64,000 nucleotides of DNA, from the NCBI GenBank assembly GCA_023898785.1, contig CP060239.1, positions 62,001 through 126,000 on the forward strand, in the 5' to 3' direction. This document shows, piece by piece, positions 40,843-50,371 of this stretch. Under the pieces are notes generated by a model that was given only the letters and a program-made list of their open reading frames with translations, had not been told where the DNA came from and searched no databases. This DNA comes from Rhodospirillales bacterium. GTDB lineage: Bacteria; Pseudomonadota; Alphaproteobacteria; Micavibrionales; Micavibrionaceae. Numbering within the stretch: position 1 is the first letter of the stretch; the number at the start of each line of letters is the position of its first letter. A program made the translations under genes and the position numbers.

Positions 40843-42141
40843 TTAAGCGCCTTTTTTAACCTCGTGCACATAGACTTCGCGGTGGGGGTAGGGGATTTCG
40901 ATGGCGTTTTCCTTGAACGCGTCCCATAAGGCGAGCATGACGGCGCCTTTGATGTTCGTTACTCCGGCTTCGGCGTCCTTGATCCAGAAACGCACAGAGA
41001 AGTTTATCGAGCTGTCGCCAAATTCTGTTAGATGGCATACGGGCGGCGGATCCTTGTGGATGCGCTCGTGCGCGGCGGCAGCGACGGCTTCGGCAATTTC
41101 TATGACTTTATGCGGGTCGGAGTTGTAATGCGTTCCGAAATTTACCTGCAGGCGGATGAGGGAGTTGCCGTGGCTCCAGTTTACCACGCGCTGGGTGATG
41201 AGTTCTTCATTGGGGATGAGGAAGGATTTGTTGTCACGGGTGACGATTTCGGTGTAGCGTGCGGCCATCTGGTTGACCCAGCCGAAGGTGCCGTTTTCAA
41301 GTTCCAGCACGTCGCCGGGTTTGATGGACTGGTCCATCAGCAGTAGCATGCCGGAAAACAGATTCGAGATGCCTTTTTGCAGGCCGAAACCAATTCCCAA
41401 GCCGATGGCGCCGCCGAAGACGGCGAACAGGGAGAGGTCGATGCCGGCTGATGTGACGCCGACGAGCAGGGCGAAGACGATGAGGGCGACGCGGATCACT
41501 TTGGCTATCAGAACCTGTGAAGAGCGGGTCAGGCTTTTGATTCTGAATATCCGGCGTTCTGCAAAGCTGGAGGCGAATATGGCCAGATACAGCAATGTGA
41601 ATATCGACAGGATGCTTTTTATGACGATGAGGGCGGAGAGGCGGAAATCTCCGATGCTGAAGGATATGGAATCCAATGTCGTCATGGTTTGGTGGAGCAG
41701 GCCGAAGATGCTGAGCGCGGCTATGGTCCAGATCACGAGAGCGAAGAAGTTGCGGATGGCGCTGTTGGCAATGAACTGGACGGCGGTGCGGATGGCAACC
41801 CAGGCCAGTAAAACTTTCATTACACCTTCGGTTAGAGCGGTGTTGACACCCATAATATCGGATTTGAGGAGTTGGTCGCCGATCACCAGAATGATCAAGG
41901 CAACGACTGGCAGGAGCAGGCGCAGCAGGTTGTTTGATATACGCCGCGCGGCATACGGCATTTTTGTTTTTTCGATTAGTTTTGCAGCTTTGCTGCGAAA
42001 CATACTGTAGCTGATGCTGGCTAAGACAAAGGCGATGAGGAGTAAAATGCCTTGATAGAGTGTATCGGTATTCCAAAAGTGATTGGCGCACCAGTTTGTA
42101 ATGATATTCCAGTATTCTTCGATGTTGATATTTTCCAGCAT
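40843..42141 (-). CDS. Mechanosensitive channel, MscS family
   Basis: 432 residues with about five membrane helices (22-40, 66-84, 128-150, 170-190, 210-235). The pore helix region AVFGGAIGLGIGFGLQKGIS (about 235-254) is the Gly/Ala-rich TM3 of MscS, followed by the beta domain (LLLMDQSIKPGDVLELENGT) and the conserved LIRLQVNFGTHYNSDPHKVI region. It opens under membrane tension to release solutes. It is longer than E. coli MscS through extra N-terminal helices. Confidence 0.93.
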   Translation of the reverse strand: MLENINIEEYWNIITNWCANHFWNTDTLYQGILLLIAFVLASISYSMFRSKAAKLIEKTKMPYAARRISNNLLRLLLPVVALIILVIGDQLLKSDIMGVNTALTEGVMKVLLAWVAIRTAVQFIANSAIRNFFALVIWTIAALSIFGLLHQTMTTLDSISFSIGDFRLSALIVIKSILSIFTLLYLAIFASSFAERRIFRIKSLTRSSQVLIAKVIRVALIVFALLVGVTSAGIDLSLFAVFGGAIGLGIGFGLQKGISNLFSGMLLLMDQSIKPGDVLELENGTFGWVNQMAARYTEIVTRDNKSFLIPNEELITQRVVNWSHGNSLIRLQVNFGTHYNSDPHKVIEIAEAVAAAAHERIHKDPPPVCHLTEFGDSSINFSVRFWIKDAEAGVTNIKGAVMLALWDAFKENAIEIPYPHREVYVHEVKKGA

Positions 42142-42227
42142 GGCACAATTCTAGGCGCTCTTGACGGGGTTGAAAAGAGGCAATTGTATGAGTACGGTTG
42201 TTGTGAGCTTGTTTAAAAGCGCTTACT

Positions 42228-42854
42228 TTATGCGCTGATCAGGCGCACCGCTTCTTTCGGGTATGTTTCGCGGAATTCTTCGTTTAAATCCGCCGGACGG
42301 GACATAAGGCGGAAGAATATTGGTCCGCACAGTAAATCCACAGCCAGTTTTGTGTTTAAGGATGAGCGAAATTCTTTGTGGTCTTTGCCTTGTTCGATGC
42401 TGAATTCGACGGCATCGATGAGGGGGGTAAGAAATGTTCTTGCGAAAATTTTCTGAGCTTTGTCATCGGCTTGTGCTTCAGAAAAAAGTTGGGCGATGGT
42501 GTCACCATTGTTGCCGTCGAGCATACGGATGAGTTTATCAAGCTGCATGATAATGGCTTCAGTATTGTTTTTCGGTGTAGGGAGGGGGCTTTGGATGCCA
42601 GGTTGAGCGCGCAGGGCGTCCATGACAACGGCGGTTTTGTTCGGCCACCAGCGATAAATTGTCGTTTTGCCAACTTTGGCCTTTTTAGCGATTGCTTCGA
42701 TGGAGAGTTCCTGAACGCTCATGTGCAGCAGCAAAGAATTGGTGGCCTTCAAAATGGCTGTTTTCGATTTTTGGCTGCGCGGACGGCCTTTGCGCGCTTG
42801 CATTGTTGGTGTGGTTTGCGCGTTGTTTTTTTGTAATGCAGCCTGAGACATCAA
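42228..42854 (-). CDS. TetR-family transcriptional regulator
   Basis: 208 residues. The HTH is at about 30-75 (LSIEAIAKKAKVGKTTIYRW). The C-terminal ligand domain fits the TetR_C_11 type (NGDTIAQLFSEAQADDKAQK). The first 25 residues are a flexible Gln/Asn-rich leader. No transporter or enzyme is next to it except the MscS gene 87 bases downstream, so its target is unclear. ATG at 42851 is an alternative start. Confidence 0.88.
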   Translation of the reverse strand: MMSQAALQKNNAQTTPTMQARKGRPRSQKSKTAILKATNSLLLHMSVQELSIEAIAKKAKVGKTTIYRWWPNKTAVVMDALRAQPGIQSPLPTPKNNTEAIIMQLDKLIRMLDGNNGDTIAQLFSEAQADDKAQKIFARTFLTPLIDAVEFSIEQGKDHKEFRSSLNTKLAVDLLCGPIFFRLMSRPADLNEEFRETYPKEAVRLISA

Positions 42855-43048
42855 TGTTTCCCTCTGGTTTAAAATTGAAACAGTTCGTATCGTATTTTAA
42901 AAATTTTACTCTAGGAAACGCAGAGTGGCGACTTTTTGAATAAAATTCAAGAGGAGAATGTGTGATTTTTACAAAAAAATGTACATCTGTGGATGATATA
43001 AATAATGTCAGAAAAGTCTAATATTATTACACTTATTTGTGGTGTACG

Positions 43049-44353
43049 TTATTGGGTCATATTCTGAAAGCTTTTTGGGGCTTGATCAATGACGCCCAGC
43101 CTGCCGCGGCGAAACTCGAGAACGGCCAGTCCGCGTTCAGCTGTGTTATCCTGGCGGAAGCGGAATATACCGTCAAGGCCGGAGAAGCCGTTCGGGTTGG
43201 TTATCGCTGTGTGGTCAAAGGCTGGCCGACCCGTTGATTGCAGGCCGCGCCTAGCAAGAATAGCGGACAGGGCTGTGGCGTCGAAGGCCAGTGTCGCTAA
43301 ACGCGGGGGGTGGGTTCCATAGGTGTTTATAAAACGTTGTTCAAAGCTATGGCGCGCAGCCGGATCAGGCGCGGCAAACCATGCGCCTTCCAGGTTGGCT
43401 TCGCTGGCTAGTGAGGCTTCATCAAACAGGCCAGTTCCAATACGCCGGACACTGCGCGGGGGGAGGTTATAGTGGGAGAGCAGGCTGGCGATAGCACGTG
43501 CATCTTGATCGCCTACGGGCATCAGTACGGCGTCGAAAGGCGTTTGGGCCAAGGCACCAGCGCTTTTGCGTGCCTCATAGTGGGTAAAGGTTTTTACGAT
43601 GGGGGCGAGGTTTGATGTTCCGGCAGGGTAGCTGATGTTTTCAGTAATGGTGATGTTATAGTGTGGGGCGGCGGCGTTAAATGCGTTTGAAACGATGCGG
43701 CCATAATTGGTATCGGGGGCAAGCACACCGACTCGGGTTATGCCGTGCCTTGCTGCGAAGCTGGTGACGCGTTTGACCTGGTCAAAGGGCATAAAGCCCA
43801 TGACGTAGGTGTTGCTATTGGCAAGGGTCCAGTCGGTGGAAAAGGCGATCATATTGATGTGTGCGCGTTGGGCGACGGGTTTTGCGCTGCGAACTGCCGG
43901 GGCAAAGACCGGGCCGAGGAGAAGTTGAGCACCGGAATCGATTGCAGACCGGGCTGCGGCTTGCGCACCTGCGGCAGTGCCTTTTGTATCGCGCGGGATG
44001 AGTTCAAGGTTGGCGTGTCCGATTTCAAACAGAGCCATTTGTGCGGCCTTGAGCATTGAATCGCCGAGTTTTTGGTGCTGACCGCTTAAAGGAAGCAGGA
44101 TGCCGACTTTTACGGTGGGCAGGTTAATCATGTGGTCCGTGGGTGTTATGGGGTTTTGCTGGTTGCCAAGGAGTTCGTCAGAGGATGTTGAGCTTAAGAT
44201 GCCGGGGGCTTGTTGGGCCGGGGCTTGTGGAACGCTTGTGTGCGGTCTATATCCACTGCCGGTCTGGCATGCGCCGAGCACAAGAAGGGGCGCGATGAGA
44301 AAGAGAGCAATAAAAGCGGTTTTAAATCTTTGTGTCATTGTATCCATCATCAT
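43049..44353 (-). CDS. LppC/LpoA-like penicillin-binding protein activator
   Basis: About 434 residues. The lipoprotein signal LIAPLLVLGACQ (Cys about 29) leads to a Type I periplasmic-binding fold: VKVGILLPLSGQHQKLGDSM, then LLLGPVFAPAVRSAKPVAQR and HGITRVGVLAPDTNYGRIVS. Proteins of this family in gammaproteobacteria (LpoA) activate PBP1A; in alphaproteobacteria they sit next to rsmI as here. Several Met codons cluster at the start (44353-44338) with no clear ribosome site, so the exact start is open. Divergent from rsmI. Confidence 0.88.
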   Translation of the reverse strand: MMMDTMTQRFKTAFIALFLIAPLLVLGACQTGSGYRPHTSVPQAPAQQAPGILSSTSSDELLGNQQNPITPTDHMINLPTVKVGILLPLSGQHQKLGDSMLKAAQMALFEIGHANLELIPRDTKGTAAGAQAAARSAIDSGAQLLLGPVFAPAVRSAKPVAQRAHINMIAFSTDWTLANSNTYVMGFMPFDQVKRVTSFAARHGITRVGVLAPDTNYGRIVSNAFNAAAPHYNITITENISYPAGTSNLAPIVKTFTHYEARKSAGALAQTPFDAVLMPVGDQDARAIASLLSHYNLPPRSVRRIGTGLFDEASLASEANLEGAWFAAPDPAARHSFEQRFINTYGTHPPRLATLAFDATALSAILARRGLQSTGRPAFDHTAITNPNGFSGLDGIFRFRQDNTAERGLAVLEFRRGRLGVIDQAPKSFQNMTQ

Positions 44354-44373
44354 TTGTTTAGTATGGTTTTCAA

Positions 44374-45276
44374 ATGTCCGAGAAATTATCACAAAGCGAG
44401 AGTAAAGAAAAAAAACGCGGATGGCTACTGCCAGATGATGCCGGGCGGGGTTTAACGCCGGGATTATATCTGGTGGCGACGCCGATTGGGAATTTGCGCG
44501 ATATATCCTTGCGGGCGCTGGATACTCTTAGCCAGGCAGATGGAGTTTTGTGTGAGGATACGCGGGTTTCGGGTAAGTTGCTGAAACATTACGAGATTGC
44601 GCAGAAGCTGAGCGTTTATAATGACCATAGTGATGAAACGGTGCGTGCGAAGATTGTGGCGCGGATTGGTCGTGGTGAGGCGCTGGCCCTGATTAGTGAT
44701 GCGGGGATGCCGTTGGTGTCTGACCCTGGGTATAAGCTGGTGGCAGACGTGCAGCGGGCTGGTTTGAATGTGACTAGCGTACCGGGGGCGAATGCGGTGC
44801 TTGCTGGGTTGCAGCTTTCGGGGCTGGGTTCGGACAGGTTTTCATTTATGGGATTTTTGCCGTCGAAAAGCGCTGCGCGCCGGAGCATTTTATGTGAGTG
44901 GCAAGGATCTCCGGGGACGTTGATTGCGTTTGAAACGGCGCCACGGTTGCTGGCGGCACTGGATGATATTGAGAGTGCGTTGCCGGGTCGGCGTGTGGCT
45001 GTGGTGCGCGAATTGACCAAGCTTTATGAGGAAGTGCGTTGTGATGATGTGGCGGCTTTGCGCGCGCATTATGAGGAGCGGGGGCCAGTAAAGGGGGAGA
45101 TTGTGCTGGTGATTGAGGCTGCGCAGGTGCGAACGTATAGCGAGGATGATCTGAAGGCGTTGTTGGAAAAGGCGCTTAAAGAAATGAGTACGAGAGATGC
45201 GGCGGCGCAGGTGGCTGAGGTGAGCGGACAGCCGAAAAAGGTACTTTATGCACTGGCGCTGGAGATTTCGAAGTGA
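44374..45276 (+). CDS. rsmI: 16S rRNA 2'-O-ribose C1402 methyltransferase RsmI
   Basis: 300 residues with LYLVATPIGNLRDISLRALD (about 31-50), VLCEDTRVSGKLLKHYEI and ALISDAGMPLVSDPGYKLVA, all RsmI hallmarks. It methylates C1402 in the decoding centre using SAM. Its stop overlaps the next start (GTGA). The start lies 20 bases from the divergent gene's likely start, so the two share a compact promoter region. Confidence 0.95.
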   Translation: MSEKLSQSESKEKKRGWLLPDDAGRGLTPGLYLVATPIGNLRDISLRALDTLSQADGVLCEDTRVSGKLLKHYEIAQKLSVYNDHSDETVRAKIVARIGRGEALALISDAGMPLVSDPGYKLVADVQRAGLNVTSVPGANAVLAGLQLSGLGSDRFSFMGFLPSKSAARRSILCEWQGSPGTLIAFETAPRLLAALDDIESALPGRRVAVVRELTKLYEEVRCDDVAALRAHYEERGPVKGEIVLVIEAAQVRTYSEDDLKALLEKALKEMSTRDAAAQVAEVSGQPKKVLYALALEISK

Positions 45277-45674
45277 GCAGGCTAACGAAAGAGGCTGCTT
45301 ATCAGCGCGGCGTGGCGGCTGAGCAGGCGGCTGCACGATATTTGCAGCGACAAGGGTATAAGATTTTAGAGCAGCGTTATAAAACGCGGGTTGGGGAGAT
45401 TGATCTTATCGTGCGTCGGGGGGAGATGCTGGTGTTTGTCGAGGTTAAGGCGCATAAAGACCCGGAGAGCGCGCTGTATGCGGTTACGCCGCGTACGCGT
45501 CGACGGATTGAAGGCGCTGCGGGGCAATATCTGGCGGATCATGAGGAGGCGTCGGGCCTTTCCATGCGGTTTGATGTGATTGTGGTGCCGCCTGAATCTT
45601 TAAGAAAAGGGCTTAATCTGTTGGGGGCAGTTTCTATACGTCATCTGGACAATGCGTGGTTGTCTGGTCAATAA
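45273..45674 (+). CDS. yraN: YraN-family (UPF0102) nuclease-fold protein
   Basis: 133 residues from a GTG overlapping the rsmI stop. The motif GEIDLIVRRGEMLVFVEVK (about 46-64) is the PD-(D/E)xK core. YraN proteins are conserved next to rsmI in many bacteria; the substrate is not well defined. Confidence 0.93.
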   Translation: MSRLTKEAAYQRGVAAEQAAARYLQRQGYKILEQRYKTRVGEIDLIVRRGEMLVFVEVKAHKDPESALYAVTPRTRRRIEGAAGQYLADHEEASGLSMRFDVIVVPPESLRKGLNLLGAVSIRHLDNAWLSGQ

Positions 45675-45712
45675 TGTAAGCTGCTTCGTGTTTGGTTTTC
45701 AGGATGATCATC

Positions 45713-46576
45713 ATGGTTCGTAAATTTCTGATTTTATCTGTTTGTGTTTTGTTTTTGCCTGGCTGTTCCGCTCTGGGTGTGGCGGCTGGTGTTGGCGCTA
45801 CTGCGGGCATTGCCGCAGCGCAAGAGGGCGGTTTGTCGGCTGCGGTTGATGATGCGCGCATTCAGATTGAGATTAATGATCTTTGGTTTAAGTATGACGT
45901 TGAGACATTTCGTAAGCTGGATCTGACGATTAATCAGGGGCGTGTTTTGATTACGGGGGTTGTGCAAGATCCGGAAGCTCGGGTGGAAGCGGTGCGGCTG
46001 GCTTGGCAACCTAAAGGTGTGAAGCAGGTGATTAACGAGATTCAAATTGCCGAGAGTGCGGGTATTGTTGGTTTTGCCAAGGATACATGGATTACAACAC
46101 GGCTTCGTACGGCGATTACGTTTGATCGGGAAATATTGTCGATTAACTATTCAATCGATACGGTGCGCGGGACGGTTTATTTGATGGGCTTCGCTCAAAA
46201 CCGCTCTGAGCTTAACCGGGTGATTGAAATAGCGCGCACGATTAACGGTGTGAATGGTGTGGTGAGCTATGTGAAATTTGTTGGCGGCAAGACACAAACT
46301 GGTGGTGTTGATGATGGCTCAACATATCAAAGTACGTATGACGATAATTATGTTTATCAGAACGCACAGGGACAAAGTGTTCCGGTGCGTCCGTATGAAG
46401 ATTCAAATATGCCGATTGATTTGCGCGGGTCACAGCCTTCGCCTGATTATGGTACAGATTCGTCATCTTATTCGAATAATGTTGATCCGATGTTCTCTCA
46501 GGAGCCGTCTGCGCCTGCACGACCAACCCAGCGTCAGGGCATTGAAAGTGAAGAAATTCTCTGGAATGACCAGTAA
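45713..46576 (+). CDS. BON-domain lipoprotein, DolP-like
   Basis: 287 residues from the ATG at 45713 (AGGATGATC before it). Lipobox LPGCS (Cys about 18), then a Gly/Ala-rich linker and two BON domains (about 45-115, ending at VKQVINEIQI; and about 125-195, DTWITTRLRTAITFDREILS to NGVNGVVSYV). The C-terminal 90 residues are low-complexity Asp/Ser/Gln/Tyr. DolP in E. coli supports outer-membrane integrity; position near envelope genes agrees. The stop overlaps the next gene's start. Confidence 0.88.
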   Translation: MVRKFLILSVCVLFLPGCSALGVAAGVGATAGIAAAQEGGLSAAVDDARIQIEINDLWFKYDVETFRKLDLTINQGRVLITGVVQDPEARVEAVRLAWQPKGVKQVINEIQIAESAGIVGFAKDTWITTRLRTAITFDREILSINYSIDTVRGTVYLMGFAQNRSELNRVIEIARTINGVNGVVSYVKFVGGKTQTGGVDDGSTYQSTYDDNYVYQNAQGQSVPVRPYEDSNMPIDLRGSQPSPDYGTDSSSYSNNVDPMFSQEPSAPARPTQRQGIESEEILWNDQ

Positions 46577-47432
46577 TCCTAGCGGACTGGAAGAGTTGTC
46601 TGGTGCATTCGATCCTGAAAGTTATATCCAGTCTTTAGGAAGCATACCTGATGATCGAATCAATCTGGCGCACGCGGCTTTGGCCTTGGCAGCGCTTAGT
46701 CATGAAGGCGTATCTTTGGGGCGCTATATTTATCATTTGCAGGTGATTGGTGATGAAGTGGGGGCGCGTTATGCAGAGATTTTTGGTGACAGTGCTAAAG
46801 CGCAATTAGAGGCTTTGAGCGATATATTGCACGGGCGTTATCATTATAGCGGTGATCGTGAAAGTTATGATGATTTACAAAACGCCAGTTTAATTCGGGT
46901 GATTGACCGGGCCAAAGGGCGGGCGATTGTGCTCAGTATTCTTTATATCCACAGTGCGCGGGCGCAAGGGTGGAATATTGTGGGGCTTGATGTTTCAGGG
47001 CATTTTCTGTGCCGTTTGGAAGCGGGCGGGCAGCGCATTATTTTTGATCCGTTTGAGGGTGGGCGCATTGTTGAGGCGCAAGATATGCGCGAAATTGTTA
47101 AGAGGGTTTTTGGGGCGCAGGCGGAGCTTTCGTCGGAATATTATGAGCCGGTGGGGAATCGGGGTATTCTGGTTCGTTTGCAAAATATTATCAAGTTTCG
47201 GCAGATTGAGGCTGAGGATTATCAAGGTGCGCTGGAAACTGTGCAACGGATGCGACAAATTGATCCGCAGGAATATCGGTTATTGCTGGATGAAGGGGTG
47301 CTTTTGGCGCGCACAGGTGAGCCGCGAGGAGCTATTGATTCGCTGGTTGCCTATATTGAAAAGGCGCCCAATTCGCGTGATCGGATGGAGGCTGAGCTGT
47401 TATTGCAGCAGCTTAATGATGCTCTGAATTAA
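46566..47432 (+). CDS. SirB1-family transglutaminase-like/TPR protein
   Basis: 288 residues from the ATG at 46566. The transglutaminase-like core includes RAIVLSILYIHSARAQGWNI and GLDVSGHFLCRLEAGGQRII with DPFEGG after it; the C-terminus (about 215-285) carries two TPR-like helices pairs (DYQGALETVQRMRQIDPQEY). This is the usual SirB1 layout. The typical catalytic Cys of transglutaminases is not evident. It overlaps the BON gene by 11 bases. Confidence 0.88.
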   Translation: MTSNPSGLEELSGAFDPESYIQSLGSIPDDRINLAHAALALAALSHEGVSLGRYIYHLQVIGDEVGARYAEIFGDSAKAQLEALSDILHGRYHYSGDRESYDDLQNASLIRVIDRAKGRAIVLSILYIHSARAQGWNIVGLDVSGHFLCRLEAGGQRIIFDPFEGGRIVEAQDMREIVKRVFGAQAELSSEYYEPVGNRGILVRLQNIIKFRQIEAEDYQGALETVQRMRQIDPQEYRLLLDEGVLLARTGEPRGAIDSLVAYIEKAPNSRDRMEAELLLQQLNDALN

Positions 47433-47598
47433 AGAGCGGTGAAGGGTTTCGCGTGTATGAGCGTATATGTTTGTAAGGATAAGTTGGCTATAAAAAATGA
47501 TGGCTCTTGCGCGGGTGTTTGTAACCGAATAGAACTTGATTCTGAACAGGCATCTGTACTGTTTATGGAGTGTGCTCAATCTTGTTAAGGAGAATATT

Positions 47599-48168
47599 AT
47601 GACCCTCTCACTGTTCCGCAAAGTTTCGAAGGACTCTTTTGCACTGTCCCGGCTGATGATGATTTTGGCTGTTGTGTTTTTGGTTTCGGCTTGTTCATCG
47701 AACGATGACGAGGAGGTTATTTTTGATGGCCAGAGTGCGGCTGCGCGTGAGGGCATTACTGATGGGCCGTTGGATGAAATTTATCAAGGTGGTGCGCAGC
47801 AAGGACCGGCTCCTGGTACGCAGGCTGATCTGGTTGTTAATGTTGGTGATCGTATTTTCTTTGGTACGGATCGTTATGATTTGAACAATGAAGCGCGTAT
47901 GATTTTGGATAAGCAGGCTGCCTGGCTTGAGCAATATTCGAGCTTGAATGTTACGATTGAAGGTCATGCAGATGAGCGCGGTACACGTGAATACAACCTG
48001 GCTTTGGGCGAACGCCGTGCAAACTCTGTGCGTAATTATCTGTCTGCGCTGGGTATTGCTCCATCACGCATTCAGGTCATAAGTTATGGTAAAGAGCGTC
48101 CGGCTGTTCCGGGTGCGAATGAGTCTGCGTGGTCACAGAACCGTCGTTCTGTCACCAAGATTGACTAA
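47599..48168 (+). CDS. pal: Peptidoglycan-associated lipoprotein Pal
   Basis: 189 residues from the ATG at 47599 with AAGGAGAA in front. Lipobox VSAC (Cys32) and an OmpA-like domain (about 85-187) with NVTIEGHADERGTREYNLAL and GERRANSVRNYLSALG, the diaminopimelate-binding region. It anchors the outer membrane to peptidoglycan and works with TolB. tolB and tolQRA are not in the window, so this is an operon separate from or distal to them. cpoB follows. Confidence 0.95.
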   Translation: MTLSLFRKVSKDSFALSRLMMILAVVFLVSACSSNDDEEVIFDGQSAAAREGITDGPLDEIYQGGAQQGPAPGTQADLVVNVGDRIFFGTDRYDLNNEARMILDKQAAWLEQYSSLNVTIEGHADERGTREYNLALGERRANSVRNYLSALGIAPSRIQVISYGKERPAVPGANESAWSQNRRSVTKID

Positions 48169-48192
48169 CAAATTGTGATAAATGGTCTGTAA

Positions 48193-49161
48193 ATGACGAT
48201 TCTTTCTTTTTATATCCGCAAACGGAGGGCCTGGATTTTTTCAGGCCTTTTGGCTGTGGCGCTTGCGGGGTTACCGTTTATGGCGGGTGCGCAGGGGGGT
48301 GATTGGGATATGCAAAACCGCATTAAACGGTTGGAAAATGAGATCCAGACGCTCAGCCGTGCGGTCTATCGAGGTGAGAAGCCGCCTGCGGGCGTTGGCG
48401 GAGGCTTGTCTGGCGGGGCTGATGCCGAAATTCGATTGCAGCAGATTGAAACGGAAGTGCGTGGTTTGAGGGGGGATTTGGAAGAGCAGAGCTTTGAGAT
48501 TCGTGAGCTTAAAGATCAGCTTGAGCGTTTTACCAGTGATATGGAATTGCGGATGAATGATCTGGAAGGTTCTGGAGCTTCGCGTTCCGGCAGCGCTGCG
48601 CCGGTGAGTGGGGCCAGTCGTTATACGGCTAGGCCGCTTAGAGATAGCAATCCACCGAGCGTTGTTGGTAGTGGCGTCGGGCAGACTTATCAGTGGAGTT
48701 CCAGTAATGCCAACAGTGGAGGTGCGGTCGGGCAGCTTGGTTCGTATACGGAATCGGGGGACGGGACATCGTCTTCTGATTTAGCGTCTGCAACTTATGA
48801 AAATGCATTTTCGATGGTGAAAAATCATCAATATAAGGGGGCGCAGGTCGAATTTGAGAGTTTCTTGCGTGATCACCCTGATCATCCGTTGGCGGGTAAT
48901 GCTAAATATTGGCTCGGCGAGACACATTATGTACGCGGGAATTTTGAAACGGCTGCGCGGATTTTTGCTGAGGGGTATCAGCAATATCCGAAAGGTTCTA
49001 AAGCGGCGGATAACTTGCTGAAACTGGGGTTATCTTTGGATGCGCTGGGGAAGAAGGATGATGCATGCGTGGCGCTTCGTCAGCTTAAGAAAGAAAATCC
49101 GTCCGGGGCTGCGCCCGTGATGCGTCGGGCCGATCAGGAAATGTCCCGGATCGGGTGTTAA
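48193..49161 (+). CDS. cpoB: Cell division coordinator CpoB
   Basis: 322 residues. Signal peptide ending at MAGA-Q (about 33), a trimerising coiled coil (about 38-125, MQNRIKRLENEIQTLSRAVY), a Ser/Gly-rich linker, and a TPR domain (about 198-320, AFSMVKNHQYKGAQVEFESF). It follows pal as in most proteobacteria. CpoB links Tol-Pal with PBP1B-type synthesis at the septum. Confidence 0.93.
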   Translation: MTILSFYIRKRRAWIFSGLLAVALAGLPFMAGAQGGDWDMQNRIKRLENEIQTLSRAVYRGEKPPAGVGGGLSGGADAEIRLQQIETEVRGLRGDLEEQSFEIRELKDQLERFTSDMELRMNDLEGSGASRSGSAAPVSGASRYTARPLRDSNPPSVVGSGVGQTYQWSSSNANSGGAVGQLGSYTESGDGTSSSDLASATYENAFSMVKNHQYKGAQVEFESFLRDHPDHPLAGNAKYWLGETHYVRGNFETAARIFAEGYQQYPKGSKAADNLLKLGLSLDALGKKDDACVALRQLKKENPSGAAPVMRRADQEMSRIGC

Positions 49162-49210
49162 AGAGCTGCTATCGTTTAGCTGTTTGCTCTTTGGAAGCTG
49201 GTGAAATCTT

Positions 49211-50209
49211 TTGAATTTTGAAGACTTTAATCATCGTATGTTGGCGCTGGGTGTGGGGGGCACTGGGCCGATTGCTGTGGCTGTGTCAGGTGGGCCGGAC
49301 TCTATGGCGCTGTGCTGGTTGTTGTCGCGCTGGGCGGATGGACGCGGGGTTTATGTTCATGCTTTGACGGTTGATCACGGGCTCAGGCCTGAAGCGGCTG
49401 ATGAGGCTGTACAGGTAGGCGCGTGGTTGGATGGCTGGTCGCAGCAGGTGGGGCATCATATTTTGCGCTGGGAGACTCCAGCGGACACAGCCATTCAGGA
49501 AGAGGCGCGCAGGGCACGTTATGGTCTGATGGCTGAGTATTGTGAGTGTCATGATATTGAGTATTTGTTTTTGGCACATCACCGGGATGATCAGGCGGAA
49601 ACGGTGTTGTTTCGTTTGGCCAAAGGCAGTGGGCTGGATGGGCTTTCCGGGATGCAGGAGTGTCAGGCTTATGATGAGCGTTTAACGTTAGTGCGGCCTT
49701 TGTTGGATTGTGGTAAGGCGGAGTTATTGAAATTATGCGGGGCGGAAGATATTTCATATTTTGAGGACCCCAGTAATGCAAATAGTGATTTTGCGCGGGT
49801 ACGATTGCGTAAGGCGCGGTGTGTTTTGGAGGAAGAGGGACTTACTTCGAAGCGATTGGCGGTAACGGCACAGCGCCTAGGGCGCGCGCGCCGTGCTTTG
49901 GAGGTTATCAGCGCGCAGGCCTATCAAAATGCGGCCATTGAATCAAATACGAAACATATCGTATTTAAAATTAATATTTTATTTATGCAGCCTGAAGAGG
50001 TTATTTTGCGATGTTTGTTAAAGGCGTTGTCGGTTTTGCGTCCGCTATCCGATTATGCGCCGCGTATGGAAAGGGTTGAGGTGATTTTATATGATTTGAT
50101 GGCTGTTAAAAATAAGGGCACGCCGTTTCGAAAGCGCACATTGGGGGGGGTGATGTTTGCAATGGACGAGAATTTGGGGATTTTGCGTTTGACGCGCGAG
50201 TATTCTTAA
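49211..50209 (+). CDS. tilS: tRNA(Ile)-lysidine synthetase TilS
   Basis: 332 residues from a TTG at 49211 (the next ATG at 49238 would clip the first nine residues). PP-loop SGGPDS at about 26-31, then VHALTVDHGLRPEA and FLAHHRDDQAETVLFRL. It changes C34 of tRNA-Ile(CAU) to lysidine and is essential. It lies between cpoB and ftsH, the usual order. Confidence 0.95.
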   Translation: MNFEDFNHRMLALGVGGTGPIAVAVSGGPDSMALCWLLSRWADGRGVYVHALTVDHGLRPEAADEAVQVGAWLDGWSQQVGHHILRWETPADTAIQEEARRARYGLMAEYCECHDIEYLFLAHHRDDQAETVLFRLAKGSGLDGLSGMQECQAYDERLTLVRPLLDCGKAELLKLCGAEDISYFEDPSNANSDFARVRLRKARCVLEEEGLTSKRLAVTAQRLGRARRALEVISAQAYQNAAIESNTKHIVFKINILFMQPEEVILRCLLKALSVLRPLSDYAPRMERVEVILYDLMAVKNKGTPFRKRTLGGVMFAMDENLGILRLTREYS

Positions 50210-50371
50210 GAACCCTTTCGAAAAAGTCTGGGAAAGAAAAAAAGAGGCGTTTTTTATATGGTTCTTAATCATGATTGTTTGAAAAACCACGGTTTTAGCC
50301 TTGATTTTCCTTGTCTGGAGCGGAAATTGTACTACATTGGATATTCTGAATTAGAAGAAGGATAGGCAACT

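Noticed and set aside
41273..42148. Long open frames on the opposite strand and in other frames of the MscS gene
   Set aside because: They are shadows of the channel gene, with low-complexity Arg/Pro/His or Met/Ser composition and no start signals.
46278..46565. N-terminal extension of the SirB1-like protein
   Set aside because: The frame is open back to 46278 but overlaps the BON lipoprotein in another frame and has unnatural composition; the ATG at 46566 gives the family's usual start.
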